Shown here piece by piece: positions 46,599 to 56,231 of a DNA stretch of 64,000 bases. The notes beneath the pieces are model-generated. The model saw only the letters and a list, made by a program, of their open reading frames with translations, had not been told where the DNA came from and did no database searches. The DNA is from Pseudomonas panipatensis (GTDB lineage Bacteria > Pseudomonadota > Gammaproteobacteria > Pseudomonadales > Pseudomonadaceae), in assembly GCF_900099785.1 (NCBI RefSeq), contig NZ_FNDS01000002.1:620001-684000 (forward strand), written 5' to 3'. Position 1 is the stretch's first letter. Each line of letters starts with the position of its first letter. Position numbers and translations under genes: made by a program.

Positions 46599-47537
46599 TC
46601 AGCGCCCGAGCAGGCGCGCCAGGCCCTGGCCGATGGGCGTCGGCTGTTGCAGGCGGTAGTGCGCCAGCAGCCGGCTGTTGTCCGCCCGCGAATGACGGAT
46701 ATCACCGGGCCGCGCCTCGGCGTGGGTCACCGGCGGCAGCCCGCCGACCAGGCTGGCGATCTCCTGCAACAGGGCGTTGAGGCTGATCACCTGATTGAGC
46801 CCGACGTTGATGGCGCCGTCGGCCACCTGGGGCGCCTCCAGCGCCTGCACCAGCAAACCGACCAGATCGGCGACATAGATGAAGTCGCGGGTCTGCTCGC
46901 CGTCGCCGAACACGGTGATCGGCTGCCCGCCGAGGGCGCGCTGGGTGAAGATGCTGATCACCCCGGAATAGGGCGACGACGGGTCCTGGCGCGGCCCGTA
47001 GACGTTGAAGAAGCGGAAGATCGCCGGCTCCAGGCCATGCTGGCGGCGATAGAAATCCAGGTAATGCTCGCTGGCCAGCTTGTCCGCCGCGTAGGGCGTC
47101 AGCGGGGCCTTGGCCAGGTCCTCGGCGATCGCCGTGCCCTGGCCGTTCTGCCCGTAGACCGCCGCGCTGGAGGCGAACAGCACGCGCTTGACGCCCTCCT
47201 CGCGCATGGCCTCGCAGAGGTTCAGGGTGCCGATGAAGTTGCTCTGGTGCGTGGCCACCGGGTCGTCCACCGATGCCTGCACCGAGGCCACCGCGGCCAG
47301 GTGCACCACCGCCTGGCAGCCGGCCAGGGCACGGCGCACGGCGGCCGCATCGGCGACGTTGCCGACCTGCAGTTCCACCTCGGCGGCCAGGTTGGCGCGC
47401 TTGCCGGTGGACAGGTCGTCCAGCACGCGCACCCTGAAGCCGCGCGCGAGCAGGGCGTCGGCCAGGTGCGAACCGATGAAACCGGCACCGCCGGTGATGA
47501 GGATGGGCTTGGCGCAAGCCGGGGAGATATCAGCCAC
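46599..47537 (-). CDS. NAD-dependent epimerase/dehydratase (UDP-glucose 4-epimerase-like)
   Basis: 312-residue extended SDR. GGAGFIGSHLADALLARG Rossmann motif (about 17-34), catalytic Ser region FASSAAVYG, but the usual YxxxK reads YAADKLASEHYLDFY (Tyr about 151, Lys 155). Likely acts on a UDP-hexose or UDP-uronate. Pairs with the neighbouring reductase-like gene by an eight-base overlap. In PAO1 this pair also follows oprG (recalled), with no LPS cluster nearby, so the product is unclear. Confidence 0.88.
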   Translation of the reverse strand: MADISPACAKPILITGGAGFIGSHLADALLARGFRVRVLDDLSTGKRANLAAEVELQVGNVADAAAVRRALAGCQAVVHLAAVASVQASVDDPVATHQSNFIGTLNLCEAMREEGVKRVLFASSAAVYGQNGQGTAIAEDLAKAPLTPYAADKLASEHYLDFYRRQHGLEPAIFRFFNVYGPRQDPSSPYSGVISIFTQRALGGQPITVFGDGEQTRDFIYVADLVGLLVQALEAPQVADGAINVGLNQVISLNALLQEIASLVGGLPPVTHAEARPGDIRHSRADNSRLLAHYRLQQPTPIGQGLARLLGR

Positions 47538-48414
47538 GACGGTAATAGCGGTCCAGTAGGGTCGGCAGGCCGGCGCGCCAGGCGCGTGGCTTGATGCCGA
47601 AGGTATGCAGGATTTTCTTGCAGGCGAGCACTGCGTGCTGCGGCTCCTCGCTGGCGTCCGCGCGCGCCGCGTGGGCTTGCGGGCTGGGATCGCGCAGGGT
47701 CAGGCCGCTCAGCGTGCGCGCCTCGGCGAGGATCACCTGGCCGAGGGCCAGGGTGGTGGTGGCTTCGAGGCCGCCGTAATGATAGGTGCCCCACAGCGGC
47801 GCCTGGCAGTCGAGTTGCTTGAGCACCGAGAGAATCACCCGCGCGGCATCGTCCACCGGCGTTGGATTGCCCCGGCGGTCATCGGCGAGGCTCAGCTCCT
47901 CGTCCAGGCGGGCGCGTTCGAGGAAGCGCCCGACGCTGCCTTCCAGGCTGTCGTCGAGCAGCCAGCCGAAGCGCAGCAGCACGTGGCGCGGGCAGGTGGC
48001 GCGGACCCACTGTTCCATGCGCCACAGCGCCTGGCCACGGCGGCCCAGCGGCAGCGGCTCGTCCTTCTCGCTGTAGGCCGTGGCCCGCGCGCCATCGAAC
48101 ACGCGGTAGCTGGAGGGCTGCAACAGCAGCATCTCGTAGTACTGGCACAGCTCGGCGAGGCGCTCCACGGCGCGCTCCTGGGCGGCCAGGCGGGTCTCGT
48201 CGACCGTCTCGGCCTGGAACCAGTCGTAGTAGTAGGCGAGGTTGATCACCGCGTCCGGGCGGGTCTCGTCCAGCAGCAGGGTCAGGCTGGAGGCGTCCCA
48301 GCCCTGTTCGGGCGGGCGCGGGGCGAGGAAGCCGATATCCTCCTCGGCACCGAGGCGGATCAGCGCCTGTCCCAGGGCATTACCACCACCCAACAGCATC
48401 AGGCGCATGCGCAT
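47530..48414 (-). CDS. Sugar-nucleotide reductase-like protein (RmlD family)
   Basis: 294 residues, RmlD/dTDP-4-dehydrorhamnose-reductase-like. N-terminal GGGNALGQALIRLGAEE, NLAYYYDWFQAE and the C-terminal PTPVDDAARVIL segment. The classical YxxxK is not obvious: SYRVFDG and SEKDEPLPLGRRGQALWRME replace the normal Y-G-x-x-K stretch, so catalysis is doubtful. An ATG six bases downstream is an alternative start. Confidence 0.8.
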   Translation of the reverse strand: MRMRLMLLGGGNALGQALIRLGAEEDIGFLAPRPPEQGWDASSLTLLLDETRPDAVINLAYYYDWFQAETVDETRLAAQERAVERLAELCQYYEMLLLQPSSYRVFDGARATAYSEKDEPLPLGRRGQALWRMEQWVRATCPRHVLLRFGWLLDDSLEGSVGRFLERARLDEELSLADDRRGNPTPVDDAARVILSVLKQLDCQAPLWGTYHYGGLEATTTLALGQVILAEARTLSGLTLRDPSPQAHAARADASEEPQHAVLACKKILHTFGIKPRAWRAGLPTLLDRYYRRG

Positions 48415-48562
48415 CTTCAGGGGTCACTCGAATCGTGGGCCACGGCCGGCGTCGTTGCGCCGACAACATTGCCCGCATTTTTCCTGCGCACCGGGACAGC
48501 GTCAAGCACAGCCGCCCCGTGGCGCGCGGCACGCCGCCCACCGGGCGCGCCCAGGCGGGCGC

Positions 48563-49045
48563 TCAGCGGCGGCGGAACAGCGGCCGTGGCTCGATCGCCG
48601 AGCGGCCGTAGAGCACGCTCAGCCCGGCCAGGCCCTTGAGCGCGTCCTCGACGCTTTTGTCCTCGCGCACGGCGAAAGCATCGAAGCCACACTGGCGCAT
48701 GTGCGCCAGTTGATCGCGCAGCACATCGCCCACCGCACGCAGCTCGCCCTGCCAGCCGAGGCGGCGGCGCAGCAGGTAGGCCAGGCTGTAGCCGCGGCCG
48801 TCGCGGAAGCTGGGGAAATCGATGGCGATCAGCGGCAGCACCGGCAAGTGCTCGCCCAGCGCCTCGACCTCGGCGTCCGCCGCCAGCCAGACGCCATGGG
48901 CGCCGTCGCGCCGCGCCAGCCAGGCCGCCAGCGGCAGGATCAGTTGCCCGGCGGGCAAGGCCTGCGGGCATTCGCGCAGCAGTGTCCAGGGATCGTCGGC
49001 GACTGTCCGGGGGCCAGCACTGCCGAGACGGATCAGGTTGTTCAT
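48563..49045 (-). CDS. DUF934 protein, partner of siroheme reductase
   Basis: 160 residues; ATG at 49045 overlaps the reductase stop (ATGA). Contains the DUF934 core FPSFRDGRGYSLAYLLRRRLGWQGELRAVGDVLRDQLAHMRQCGFDAF in segments around residues 75-125. The family is almost always next to CysI-type reductases and is thought to be part of an assimilatory sulfite/nitrite system, but its role is not demonstrated. Confidence 0.88.
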   Translation of the reverse strand: MNNLIRLGSAGPRTVADDPWTLLRECPQALPAGQLILPLAAWLARRDGAHGVWLAADAEVEALGEHLPVLPLIAIDFPSFRDGRGYSLAYLLRRRLGWQGELRAVGDVLRDQLAHMRQCGFDAFAVREDKSVEDALKGLAGLSVLYGRSAIEPRPLFRRR

Positions 49046-50712
49046 GCCGGCACCTCCGCCGTGGCGTAGACCCGCGCCTTGAACGGCTCCAGGCCGATGC
49101 GCTCGACGGTGTCGAGGAACGTCTCGCCCGCTCCGCGCTGCTCGACGTAGGTGGCGACCAGTTGCTCGATCACCGTGGGGATTTCCGCCGCGCCGAACGA
49201 CGGGCCGATCACCTTGCCCAGCGCGCTGCGCCTGCCCTGGGCGCCGCCGAGGGTGACCTGGTACCACTCGCTGCCGTTCTTGTCGACGCCGAGGATGCCG
49301 ATGTTGCCGATGTGGTGGTGGCCGCAGGCGTTCATGCAGCCGGAGATGTTCAGGCTCAGCTCGCCGAGGTCGTGCAGGTAGTCGAGGTCGTCGAAGCGCT
49401 GCTGGATGGCCTGGGCGATCGGGATCGACTTGGCGTTGGCCAGCGCGCAGTAGTCGCCGCCGGGGCAAGCGATGATGTCGCTCAGCAAGCCCTGGTTCGG
49501 CGTGCCCAGGCCCGCCGCGCAGGCTTCGCGCCAGAGCGCGTGCAGCTCGGCCTTGCGCACGTCCGGGAGGACCAGGTTCTGCTCGTGGGCGACGCGGATT
49601 TCGCCTAAGCCGTAGCGCTCGGCCCAATCGGCGACGCAGAGCATCTGCTCAGCCGTGACATCGCCCGGCGGCGCCGCGGCGCCCGGCTTGGTCGAGAGCA
49701 CCACGGCGGCGTAGCCCGCCACCTTGTGCGCGCGCACGTTGCGCGAGGCCCAGCGGGCGAACCCGGCATCGGCGGCCAGGGCGCTGCCATAGGCCAGTTC
49801 GTCGCCGGCGGCCTCCGAGTAGCGCGGCGCCACGAAGGCGGCGGCGACCCGCTGGTACTCGGCCTCGGTGAGCTGCGCCTCGCCATCGCGCAGGTGCCGC
49901 CACTCCTCCTCCACCTCGGCGGCGAAGGCGTCGATGCCCAGCGCCTTGACCAGGATCTTGATGCGCGCCTTGTACTTGTTGTCGCGGCGGCCATGGCGGT
50001 TGTACACGCGCAGGATGGCCTCGACGTAGGACAGCAGGTGTTGCCAGGGCAGATCGTCGCGGATCACCTGGCCGAGCATCGGCGTGCGCCCGAGACCACC
50101 GCCGACCAGCACCCGGAGGCGCAGTTGGCCATCGGCGGCGCGCCCCAGATAGAGACCAATGTCGTGCATCATCACCGCCGCACGGTCTTCCTCGGCGGCG
50201 CACAGGGCGATCTTGAACTTGCGCGGCAGGAACAGGAATTCCGGGTTCACCGTCGACCACTGGCGGAGAATCTCGGCCAGCGGGCGCGGGTCCAGCAGCT
50301 CATCGGCGGCGACCCCGGCGAACGCCTCGGTGGTGATGTTGCGCACGCAGTTGCCGGAGGTCTGGATGGCATGCATTTCCACTGCGGCCAGGCGTTCGAG
50401 AATGTCCGCCACCTGTTCCAGCTCGATCCAGTTGAACTGGATGTTCTGCCGCGTGGTGAAGTGGCCGTAGCCACGGTCGTAGTCGCGCGCCACCCCGGCC
50501 AGACAGCGCAGTTGGCGGCTCGACAGGGTGCCGTAGGGAATCGCCACGCGCAGCATGTAGGCATGCTTCTGCAGGTACAGGCCGTTCTGCAGGCGCAACG
50601 GCAGGAATTCCTCTTCGCTCAGCTCGCCGCTGAGCCGCCGCGCCACCTGGTCGCGAAACTGCGCTACGCGCTCGCGTACCAGGGCGTGGTCGTATTCGTC
50701 GTACTGATACAT
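49042..50712 (-). CDS. Siroheme nitrite/sulfite reductase, hemoprotein component
   Basis: 556 residues from the ATG at 50712. Two pseudo-symmetric ferredoxin-like halves; HFTTRQNIQFNWI (about 95-107), TSGNCVRN, and the [4Fe-4S]-siroheme ligands in CPGGDYCAL (C-x5-C) and SGCMNACGHHHIGNIG (C-x3-C). Which oxyanion it reduces cannot be decided. It is divergent from ccoG, the arrangement of the P. aeruginosa PA4129-PA4132 region (recalled). Confidence 0.92.
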   Translation of the reverse strand: MYQYDEYDHALVRERVAQFRDQVARRLSGELSEEEFLPLRLQNGLYLQKHAYMLRVAIPYGTLSSRQLRCLAGVARDYDRGYGHFTTRQNIQFNWIELEQVADILERLAAVEMHAIQTSGNCVRNITTEAFAGVAADELLDPRPLAEILRQWSTVNPEFLFLPRKFKIALCAAEEDRAAVMMHDIGLYLGRAADGQLRLRVLVGGGLGRTPMLGQVIRDDLPWQHLLSYVEAILRVYNRHGRRDNKYKARIKILVKALGIDAFAAEVEEEWRHLRDGEAQLTEAEYQRVAAAFVAPRYSEAAGDELAYGSALAADAGFARWASRNVRAHKVAGYAAVVLSTKPGAAAPPGDVTAEQMLCVADWAERYGLGEIRVAHEQNLVLPDVRKAELHALWREACAAGLGTPNQGLLSDIIACPGGDYCALANAKSIPIAQAIQQRFDDLDYLHDLGELSLNISGCMNACGHHHIGNIGILGVDKNGSEWYQVTLGGAQGRRSALGKVIGPSFGAAEIPTVIEQLVATYVEQRGAGETFLDTVERIGLEPFKARVYATAEVPA

Positions 50713-51057
50713 CGCCAGGCCACCTCGGTCATGCACGGACGCCGGCCCCGTTCTGCCGATGGGCGCGGCGCTGATCGGATGCCGGCACTATGGCCAGCCG
50801 GGCGGTGACGAAACAGCGGCAGATCGCGCGCAAAAAAGCGCATCAGATCGTCGCGGGCGCCCCGGCGACGCCCCTGCGACCTGATGCCACGCCGCGTCCA
50901 GGCTGCTCCGGGAAAAGCGCCGGCAAACCCGCGCCAGCGCCGGAAAGCCCACCTCGCCGGGCATCTGATATGGTTTTTTGCGGCTGACCTGAATCTGTTT
51001 CGGCCACAACCCGGTTCCTATAGTCGCGGCGCCTCCCCAGCCTGATGGGCCACGACA
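50713..51057. promoter_or_regulatory. Divergent promoter region, reductase / ccoG
   Basis: 345 bp. On the ccoG side, TATAGT at 51018-51023 is a good -10. Between 50966 and 51003, CTG-initiated, T-rich elements recur (CTGATATGGTTT, CTGACCTGAATC, CTGTTTCGG), the direct-repeat type used by MocR regulators, and a MocR gene lies downstream of ccoG. No FNR/Anr-type TTGA-N6-TCAA was found. The rest of the region shows nothing recognisable. Confidence 0.4.
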
Positions 51058-52473
51058 ATGAGCGAACGCATTCCCGCGCGGATCGTCGAGATCAGCGCCA
51101 AGCACCTGACCACCCCGCCGCCCAAGCCGCTCTCGGCGGTCAGCCCGCCGATCTACACCAAGCGCTTCAGCGGGCGCTTCCGCGACCTGCGCCGGCTCGG
51201 CGGCGCGCTGCTCTTCCTGCTGTTCTTCGGCACCCTCTGGCTACAGTGGGACGGCCGCCAGGCGGTGCTCTGGGACCTGCCCGAGCGCAAGTTCTACATC
51301 TTCGGCGCGACCTTCTGGCCGCAGGATTTCATCCTGCTCTCGGCGATCCTGATCATCGCCGCCTTCGGCCTGTTCTTCATCACCGTGTTCGCCGGCCGCG
51401 TCTGGTGCGGCTACACCTGCCCGCAGAGCGTGTGGACATGGATCTTCATGTGGTGCGAACAGCTCTGCGAGGGCGACCGCAACCAGCGCATGAAGCTCGA
51501 CAAGGCGCCGCTGGGCGCGCAGAAGCTATTGCGCAAGGGCGCCAAGCACGGCCTCTGGCTGCTGGTCAGCCTGGTCACCGGGCTCACCTTCATCGGTTAC
51601 TTCACTCCGGTGCGGCCGCTGCTGAGCGACCTGTTCAGCCTGCGCCTGGACCTGGAAAGCGCCTTCTGGGTGGCCTTCTTCAGCGCCGCCACCTACGCCA
51701 ACGCCGGTTGGCTGCGCGAGCAGGTGTGCATCCACATGTGCCCCTACTCGCGTTTCCAGAGCGTGATGTTCGACCAGGACACCCTGGTCATTTCCTACGA
51801 TGCCGCGCGCGGCGAGTCGCGTGGCGCGCGCAAGAAGGACGCCGAGCCCAAGGCCCTCGGCCTCGGCGACTGCATCGACTGCCAGCAGTGCGTGCAGGTC
51901 TGCCCGACCGGCATCGACATCCGCGACGGCCTGCAGATCGCCTGCATCGGCTGCGCCGCCTGTGTCGATGCCTGCGACACGGTGATGGACAAGATGGGCT
52001 ACGCCCGCGGCCTGGTGCGCTACACCTCGGAGCGCGCCCTGGCGGGTGGCCAGACGCGGCTGCTGCGGCCACGCCTGGTCGGCTACGCGGCCGTGCTGCT
52101 GGTGATGCTCGGCGCCTTCGCCTGGGCCTTGCAGGCCCGCCCGCTGATCGCCCTCGACGTGGCCCGTGACCGTGGCCTGTTCCGCGAGAACGCCGCCGGC
52201 GAGATCGAGAACGTCTATAACCTCAAGCTGATCAACAAGACCCAGCAGGCGCAGCGCTACCGCCTGGGCCTGGCCGAGTCCGCCGGCTACCGCCTGCAGG
52301 GCGAGCCGGAACTGCGCCTGGCGCCGGGCGAGATCCGCGACTTCGCCGTGTCGGTGGCGCAAACCGCGCCGAACGCCGTGGCCGGCTCGCGGCCGTTGGC
52401 CTTCCGCGTCAGCGCGCAGGACAGCGGCGAAACCGTCGAGGCGCCCAGCACCTTCGTCGCGCCGAGGCGCTGA
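51058..52473 (+). CDS. ccoG: Cytochrome c oxidase accessory protein CcoG (RdxA/FixG)
   Basis: Copper-handling iron-sulfur membrane protein needed for cbb3 oxidase assembly. 471 residues: five membrane helices (about 48-65, 88-110, 160-180, 198-215, 340-358), CGYTCPQSVWTW, two ferredoxin-type clusters in CIDCQQCVQVCP and CIGCAACVDACD (about 270-312), and the C-terminal Ig-like FixG domain (about 355-471). No ccoNOQP genes are in the window. Confidence 0.95.
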   Translation: MSERIPARIVEISAKHLTTPPPKPLSAVSPPIYTKRFSGRFRDLRRLGGALLFLLFFGTLWLQWDGRQAVLWDLPERKFYIFGATFWPQDFILLSAILIIAAFGLFFITVFAGRVWCGYTCPQSVWTWIFMWCEQLCEGDRNQRMKLDKAPLGAQKLLRKGAKHGLWLLVSLVTGLTFIGYFTPVRPLLSDLFSLRLDLESAFWVAFFSAATYANAGWLREQVCIHMCPYSRFQSVMFDQDTLVISYDAARGESRGARKKDAEPKALGLGDCIDCQQCVQVCPTGIDIRDGLQIACIGCAACVDACDTVMDKMGYARGLVRYTSERALAGGQTRLLRPRLVGYAAVLLVMLGAFAWALQARPLIALDVARDRGLFRENAAGEIENVYNLKLINKTQQAQRYRLGLAESAGYRLQGEPELRLAPGEIRDFAVSVAQTAPNAVAGSRPLAFRVSAQDSGETVEAPSTFVAPRR

Positions 52474-52547
52474 GCATGCGCCCCCGGCATGGCGCGGCAA
52501 CGGCGCAGCGCCTAGAGTGGCAGCTCCCTTCCCGCGCGCAGGACAAG

Positions 52548-53957
52548 ATGAAGCGCTACGAGAAATTCGCCGGCGAGATCGCCGAGCTGATCCGCAGCGG
52601 TGTGCTCGCACCGGGGCAGAAGGTGCCTTCGGTGCGCCACGCCAGCCGCACCTACGGGGTCAGCGCGTCCACCGTGTTCCAGGCCTACTACCTGCTCGAA
52701 GACCGTGGCCTGATCGTCGCCCGCGCGCGCTCCGGCTACTTCGTCCGCGAGCATGTGCGGCGCGCTCTGGCCGAACCAGAGATCGCCCGCCAGGAAGCGC
52801 AGACCACCGAGGTCGATGTCAGCGAGCTGGTGTTCTCGGTGCTCAGCTCGATCAAGGACCCGGACACCGTGCCCTTCGGCTCGGCCTTCGCCGCCCCCGA
52901 GCTGTTCCCGCTGCCGCGCCTGGCGCGTTCCATGGCCCATGCCGTGCGCGCCATGGACCCGCGCGCGGTGGTCGCCGACATGACCCCGGGCAGCCATGCC
53001 CTGCGCCGGCAGATCGCCCTGCGCTACATGGTCGGCGGCATGCCGCTGTCGGTGGATGAACTGGTGGTCAGCAACGGCGCCCTGGAAGCGCTCAACCTGT
53101 GCCTGCAAGTGGTGACCGGCCCCGGCGACCTGGTGGCCATCGAGGCGCCGGCCTTCTACGCCGCCTTGCAGGTGCTCGAACGCCTGAAGCTGAAGGCCGT
53201 GGAGATTCCCGTGCACCCGCGCGAGGGCATCGACCTGGAAGTGCTCGCCGAGCGCATGCAGCGCCTGCCGATCAAGGCCTGCTGGTTCATGAGCAACTTC
53301 CAGAACCCGCTCGGCGCGAGCATGAGCGATGACAAGAAACGCGCCCTCGCCGCCCTGCTCGCGCGCCACCAGGTGCCGCTGATCGAAGACGACGTCTACG
53401 CCGAGCTGTACTTCGCCCAGCAGGCGCCCAAGCCGGTCAAGGCCTTCGACAGCGAAGGGCTGGTGATGCACTGCGGCTCCTTCTCCAAGAGCCTGGCGCC
53501 GGGCTACCGGGTCGGCTGGGTGGCCGGCGGACGTTTCCGCGAGCCGATCGAGCGGCTCAAGCTGATGACCAGCCTGTCCGCCTCGGTACCGGCCCAGGCG
53601 GCCATCGCCGACTACCTGCAACACGGCGGCTACGACCGCCACCTACGCAAGCTGCGCCACGCCCTGGAAAGCCAGCAGCACGCGATGCTCGCCGCGGTGG
53701 CCCGGCACTTCCCCGAACAGACCCGGGTGACGCGCCCGAGCGGCGGCTACTTCCTCTGGCTGGAGCTGCCCGAAAACGTCGACGCGCTACGCCTGTTCCA
53801 ACTCGCCCTGGCCCAGGGCATCAGCCTCGCGCCGGGGCCGATCTTCTCCGCCACGCGGCGCTTCCGCCATTGCCTGCGCCTGAACTACGGGCATCCGTGG
53901 ACCGCGCGCAGCGAACAGGCCATGGCGACCCTCGGGCGGATCATCCGCTCGCTCTGA
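52548..53957 (+). CDS. MocR-family (GntR/aminotransferase) transcriptional regulator
   Basis: 469 residues from the ATG at 52548 with AGGA upstream. N-terminal GntR winged helix (about 1-70, VRHASRTYGVSASTVFQAYYLLEDRGL), then a type I aminotransferase-like domain with the PLP lysine in CGSFSKSLAPGYRVGW (about 330). Ligand presumably PLP or an amino-acid adduct. Likely controls the ccoG/reductase region, as MpaR is reported to do for PA4129-PA4134 (recalled). Confidence 0.92.
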   Translation: MKRYEKFAGEIAELIRSGVLAPGQKVPSVRHASRTYGVSASTVFQAYYLLEDRGLIVARARSGYFVREHVRRALAEPEIARQEAQTTEVDVSELVFSVLSSIKDPDTVPFGSAFAAPELFPLPRLARSMAHAVRAMDPRAVVADMTPGSHALRRQIALRYMVGGMPLSVDELVVSNGALEALNLCLQVVTGPGDLVAIEAPAFYAALQVLERLKLKAVEIPVHPREGIDLEVLAERMQRLPIKACWFMSNFQNPLGASMSDDKKRALAALLARHQVPLIEDDVYAELYFAQQAPKPVKAFDSEGLVMHCGSFSKSLAPGYRVGWVAGGRFREPIERLKLMTSLSASVPAQAAIADYLQHGGYDRHLRKLRHALESQQHAMLAAVARHFPEQTRVTRPSGGYFLWLELPENVDALRLFQLALAQGISLAPGPIFSATRRFRHCLRLNYGHPWTARSEQAMATLGRIIRSL

Positions 53958-54090
53958 ACACTGCACCGGCGTTTCGCCGGCCAGCTGTCGCTGTGCGGCG
54001 CGTCGGCGCAAGGCTAGGCTGCCGTCAGCCGCCCGCCCCGCCCTCGTTGCGCAGCGGGTCCGTACCTGGATCGTCTCTGCGGGAACCGCC

Positions 54091-54213
54091 ATGGATGCCG
54101 AACACCTGCGAATCTTCCTCACCGTACTGGCCGCCGTCGGCGTGCACCTGGGCGTGCGCTGGTACATCCGCCACGGCCTGGCCAGGCGCAAGCCGAACGA
54201 CTGGGAGGCGTAA
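54091..54213 (+). CDS. Short single-helix membrane peptide (40 aa)
   Basis: Reading frame MDAEHLRIFLTVLAAVGVHL.. to RKPNDWEA, too short for most gene callers. One membrane helix (about 6-22) and a basic C-terminal tail ending in acid residues, similar in topology to CcoQ-type subunits. GGGAA seven bases upstream. In PAO1 the equivalent place after the MocR gene is occupied by orphan cbb3 subunits CcoN4/CcoQ4 (recalled), which are missing here. Confidence 0.45.
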   Translation: MDAEHLRIFLTVLAAVGVHLGVRWYIRHGLARRKPNDWEA

Positions 54214-54265
54214 CCGGCCCAGCCGCTCGACGCAGCGCGCAGGATGCGCTGCGCCGAGGGATCAC

Positions 54266-55300
54266 TCAGGTCGGCAGCACGCCGCGCTGGTTGGACAGGG
54301 TCAGCGCCAGGTCTTCGATCATGTCTTCCTGGCCGCCCACGGTGCCGCGCTTGCCCAGTTCCACCAGCAGCTCGCGGGCGGACACGCCGTACTTGGCCTC
54401 GGCGCGCTTGGCGAACAGCAGGAACGAGCTGTAGACACCGGCGTAGCCCAGGGTCAGCGCGTCGCGATCGAGGCGGATCGGCTGGTCCATCATCGGCACC
54501 ACCAGGTCCTCGGCGACGTCCATGATGCGGTACAGGTCCACCCCGCTGTTCACCCCCATGCGTTCGAGCACGGCGACGAAGACTTCCAGCGGCGTGTTGC
54601 CGGCGCCGGCGCCGAGCCCGGCGACCGAGCCGTCGATGCGCGCGGCGCCGGCCTCGATGGCGGCCAGCGAGTTGGCGATGGCCATGCCGAGGTTGTGGTG
54701 GCCGTGGAAGCCCACTTCGGTGCCGGGCTTCAGCTCGGCGCGCAGCAGGCCGACCTTGGCGCTGACTTCGTCGGGCAGCATGTAGCCGGCCGAGTCGGTG
54801 CAATAGATGCAGTTGGCGCCGTAGCTTTCCATCAGCCGCGCCTGTTCCAGGAGTTTCTCGGCGCTGACCATGTGCGCCATCATCAGGAAGCCGACGGTGT
54901 CCAGGCCCATGCCGGCGGCCATGCCGATGTGCTGCTCGGAGACATCGGCCTCGGTGCAGTGGGTGGCCACGCGGATGGTCGAGACGCCACAGCCGTGGGC
55001 CATCTTCAGGTGCTCGACGGTACCGATGCCGGGCAGCAGCAGGGCCGACACCTTGGCCTGCTTCAGGCGCGGAATCACCGCCTCGAAGTATTCGCGGTCG
55101 CTGTGCGCCGGGAAGCCGTAGTTCACCGAGGTGCCGCCCAGGCCGTCGCCGTGGGTGATCTCGATCAGCGGCACGCCGGCGGCGTCGAGGCCGCTGGCCA
55201 CCGCCACCATCTGTTCCAGGCTGATCTGATGGCGCTTGGCGTGCATGCCGTCGCGCAGGCTCATGTCGTGCAGGCGGACGCTCTTACCGTGCAGGTTCAT
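54266..55300 (-). CDS. tesG: 4-hydroxy-2-oxovalerate aldolase (DmpG/TesG type)
   Basis: Class II aldolase that splits 4-hydroxy-2-oxo acids to pyruvate and an aldehyde. 344 residues, family length. [22 protein letters not shown] (the metal-binding His pair) and the N-terminal metal Asp in HDMSLRDG are conserved. Forms a channelling complex with the acylating dehydrogenase encoded next to it. Last gene of a four-gene minus operon. In steroid pathways the substrate is 4-hydroxy-2-oxohexanoate rather than the pentanoate. Confidence 0.9.
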   Translation of the reverse strand: MNLHGKSVRLHDMSLRDGMHAKRHQISLEQMVAVASGLDAAGVPLIEITHGDGLGGTSVNYGFPAHSDREYFEAVIPRLKQAKVSALLLPGIGTVEHLKMAHGCGVSTIRVATHCTEADVSEQHIGMAAGMGLDTVGFLMMAHMVSAEKLLEQARLMESYGANCIYCTDSAGYMLPDEVSAKVGLLRAELKPGTEVGFHGHHNLGMAIANSLAAIEAGAARIDGSVAGLGAGAGNTPLEVFVAVLERMGVNSGVDLYRIMDVAEDLVVPMMDQPIRLDRDALTLGYAGVYSSFLLFAKRAEAKYGVSARELLVELGKRGTVGGQEDMIEDLALTLSNQRGVLPT

Positions 55301-55313
55301 AGGGGTTCTCCAC

Positions 55314-56222
55314 TCAGCGGGCGGGCAGTTGCAGGGCGCCCTTGTGGGCTTCTTCGGCGAACATCTCGGCAGTGCGCAGGCCGGCGGCGGTCATGATGTC
55401 GAGGTTGCCGGCGGACTTCGGCAGGTAGTCGCCCAGGCCCTCCACTTCCAGGTACACCGAGACGCGCTTGCCGTCGAACACCGGGCCGTTGATCAGCTTG
55501 TAGCCCGGCACGTAGCGCTGCACCTCGCGGATCATCGCGTGGACCGACTCGCGGATCGCCGCCTGGTCCGGCTCGTCCTCGGTCAGGCAGTGGATGGTGT
55601 CGCGCATCATCAGCGGCGGCTCGGCCGGGTTGATGACGATGATCGCCTTGCCCTGCCGGGCCCCGCCGACCTTCTCGATGGCGCCGGCGGTGGTGCGGGT
55701 GAATTCGTCGATGTTCTTGCGCGTGCCCGGACCGACCGAGCGCGACGACACGGTGGCGACGATCTCGCCGTAGGCCACCGGCTGCACGCGGGACACCGCG
55801 GCCACCATCGGGATGGTCGCCTGGCCGCCGCAGGTCACCATGTTCACATTCAGCGCCAGGTTGCCGGCATGCTCGGCCAGGTTCACCGGCGGCACGCAGT
55901 AGGGACCGATGGCCGCCGGGGTGAGGTCGATCATGATCACCCCGAGTTCGTTGAGCTTGCGGCTGTTCTCGGCGTGCACGTAGGCCGAGGTGGCGTCGAA
56001 GGCGATGCGGATATCGTCGTCCAGCACATGCGGCAGCAGGCCGTCGACGCCCTCGGCGGTGGTCTTCAGGCCGAACTCGCGAGCGCGCTTGAGGCCATCG
56101 GACTCGGGATCGACGCCGACCATCCAGACCGGCTCGATCCACTCGGAACGGCGCATTTTCATCAGCAGGTCGGTGCCGATATTGCCCGGCCCGATGATCG
56201 CGGCCTTGAGTTTCTTGCTCAT
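55314..56222 (-). CDS. tesF: Acylating aldehyde dehydrogenase (DmpF/TesF type)
   Basis: 302 residues. NAD-binding [10 protein letters not shown] (about 11-20) and the catalytic Cys131 in NMVTCGGQ. Converts acetaldehyde or propanal, released by the aldolase, to acetyl- or propanoyl-CoA. Start at 56222 has AGGAG seven bases upstream. Pairs with the aldolase gene with a 13-bp gap. Confidence 0.92.
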   Translation of the reverse strand: MSKKLKAAIIGPGNIGTDLLMKMRRSEWIEPVWMVGVDPESDGLKRAREFGLKTTAEGVDGLLPHVLDDDIRIAFDATSAYVHAENSRKLNELGVIMIDLTPAAIGPYCVPPVNLAEHAGNLALNVNMVTCGGQATIPMVAAVSRVQPVAYGEIVATVSSRSVGPGTRKNIDEFTRTTAGAIEKVGGARQGKAIIVINPAEPPLMMRDTIHCLTEDEPDQAAIRESVHAMIREVQRYVPGYKLINGPVFDGKRVSVYLEVEGLGDYLPKSAGNLDIMTAAGLRTAEMFAEEAHKGALQLPAR

Positions 56223-56231
56223 GGAAAACTC

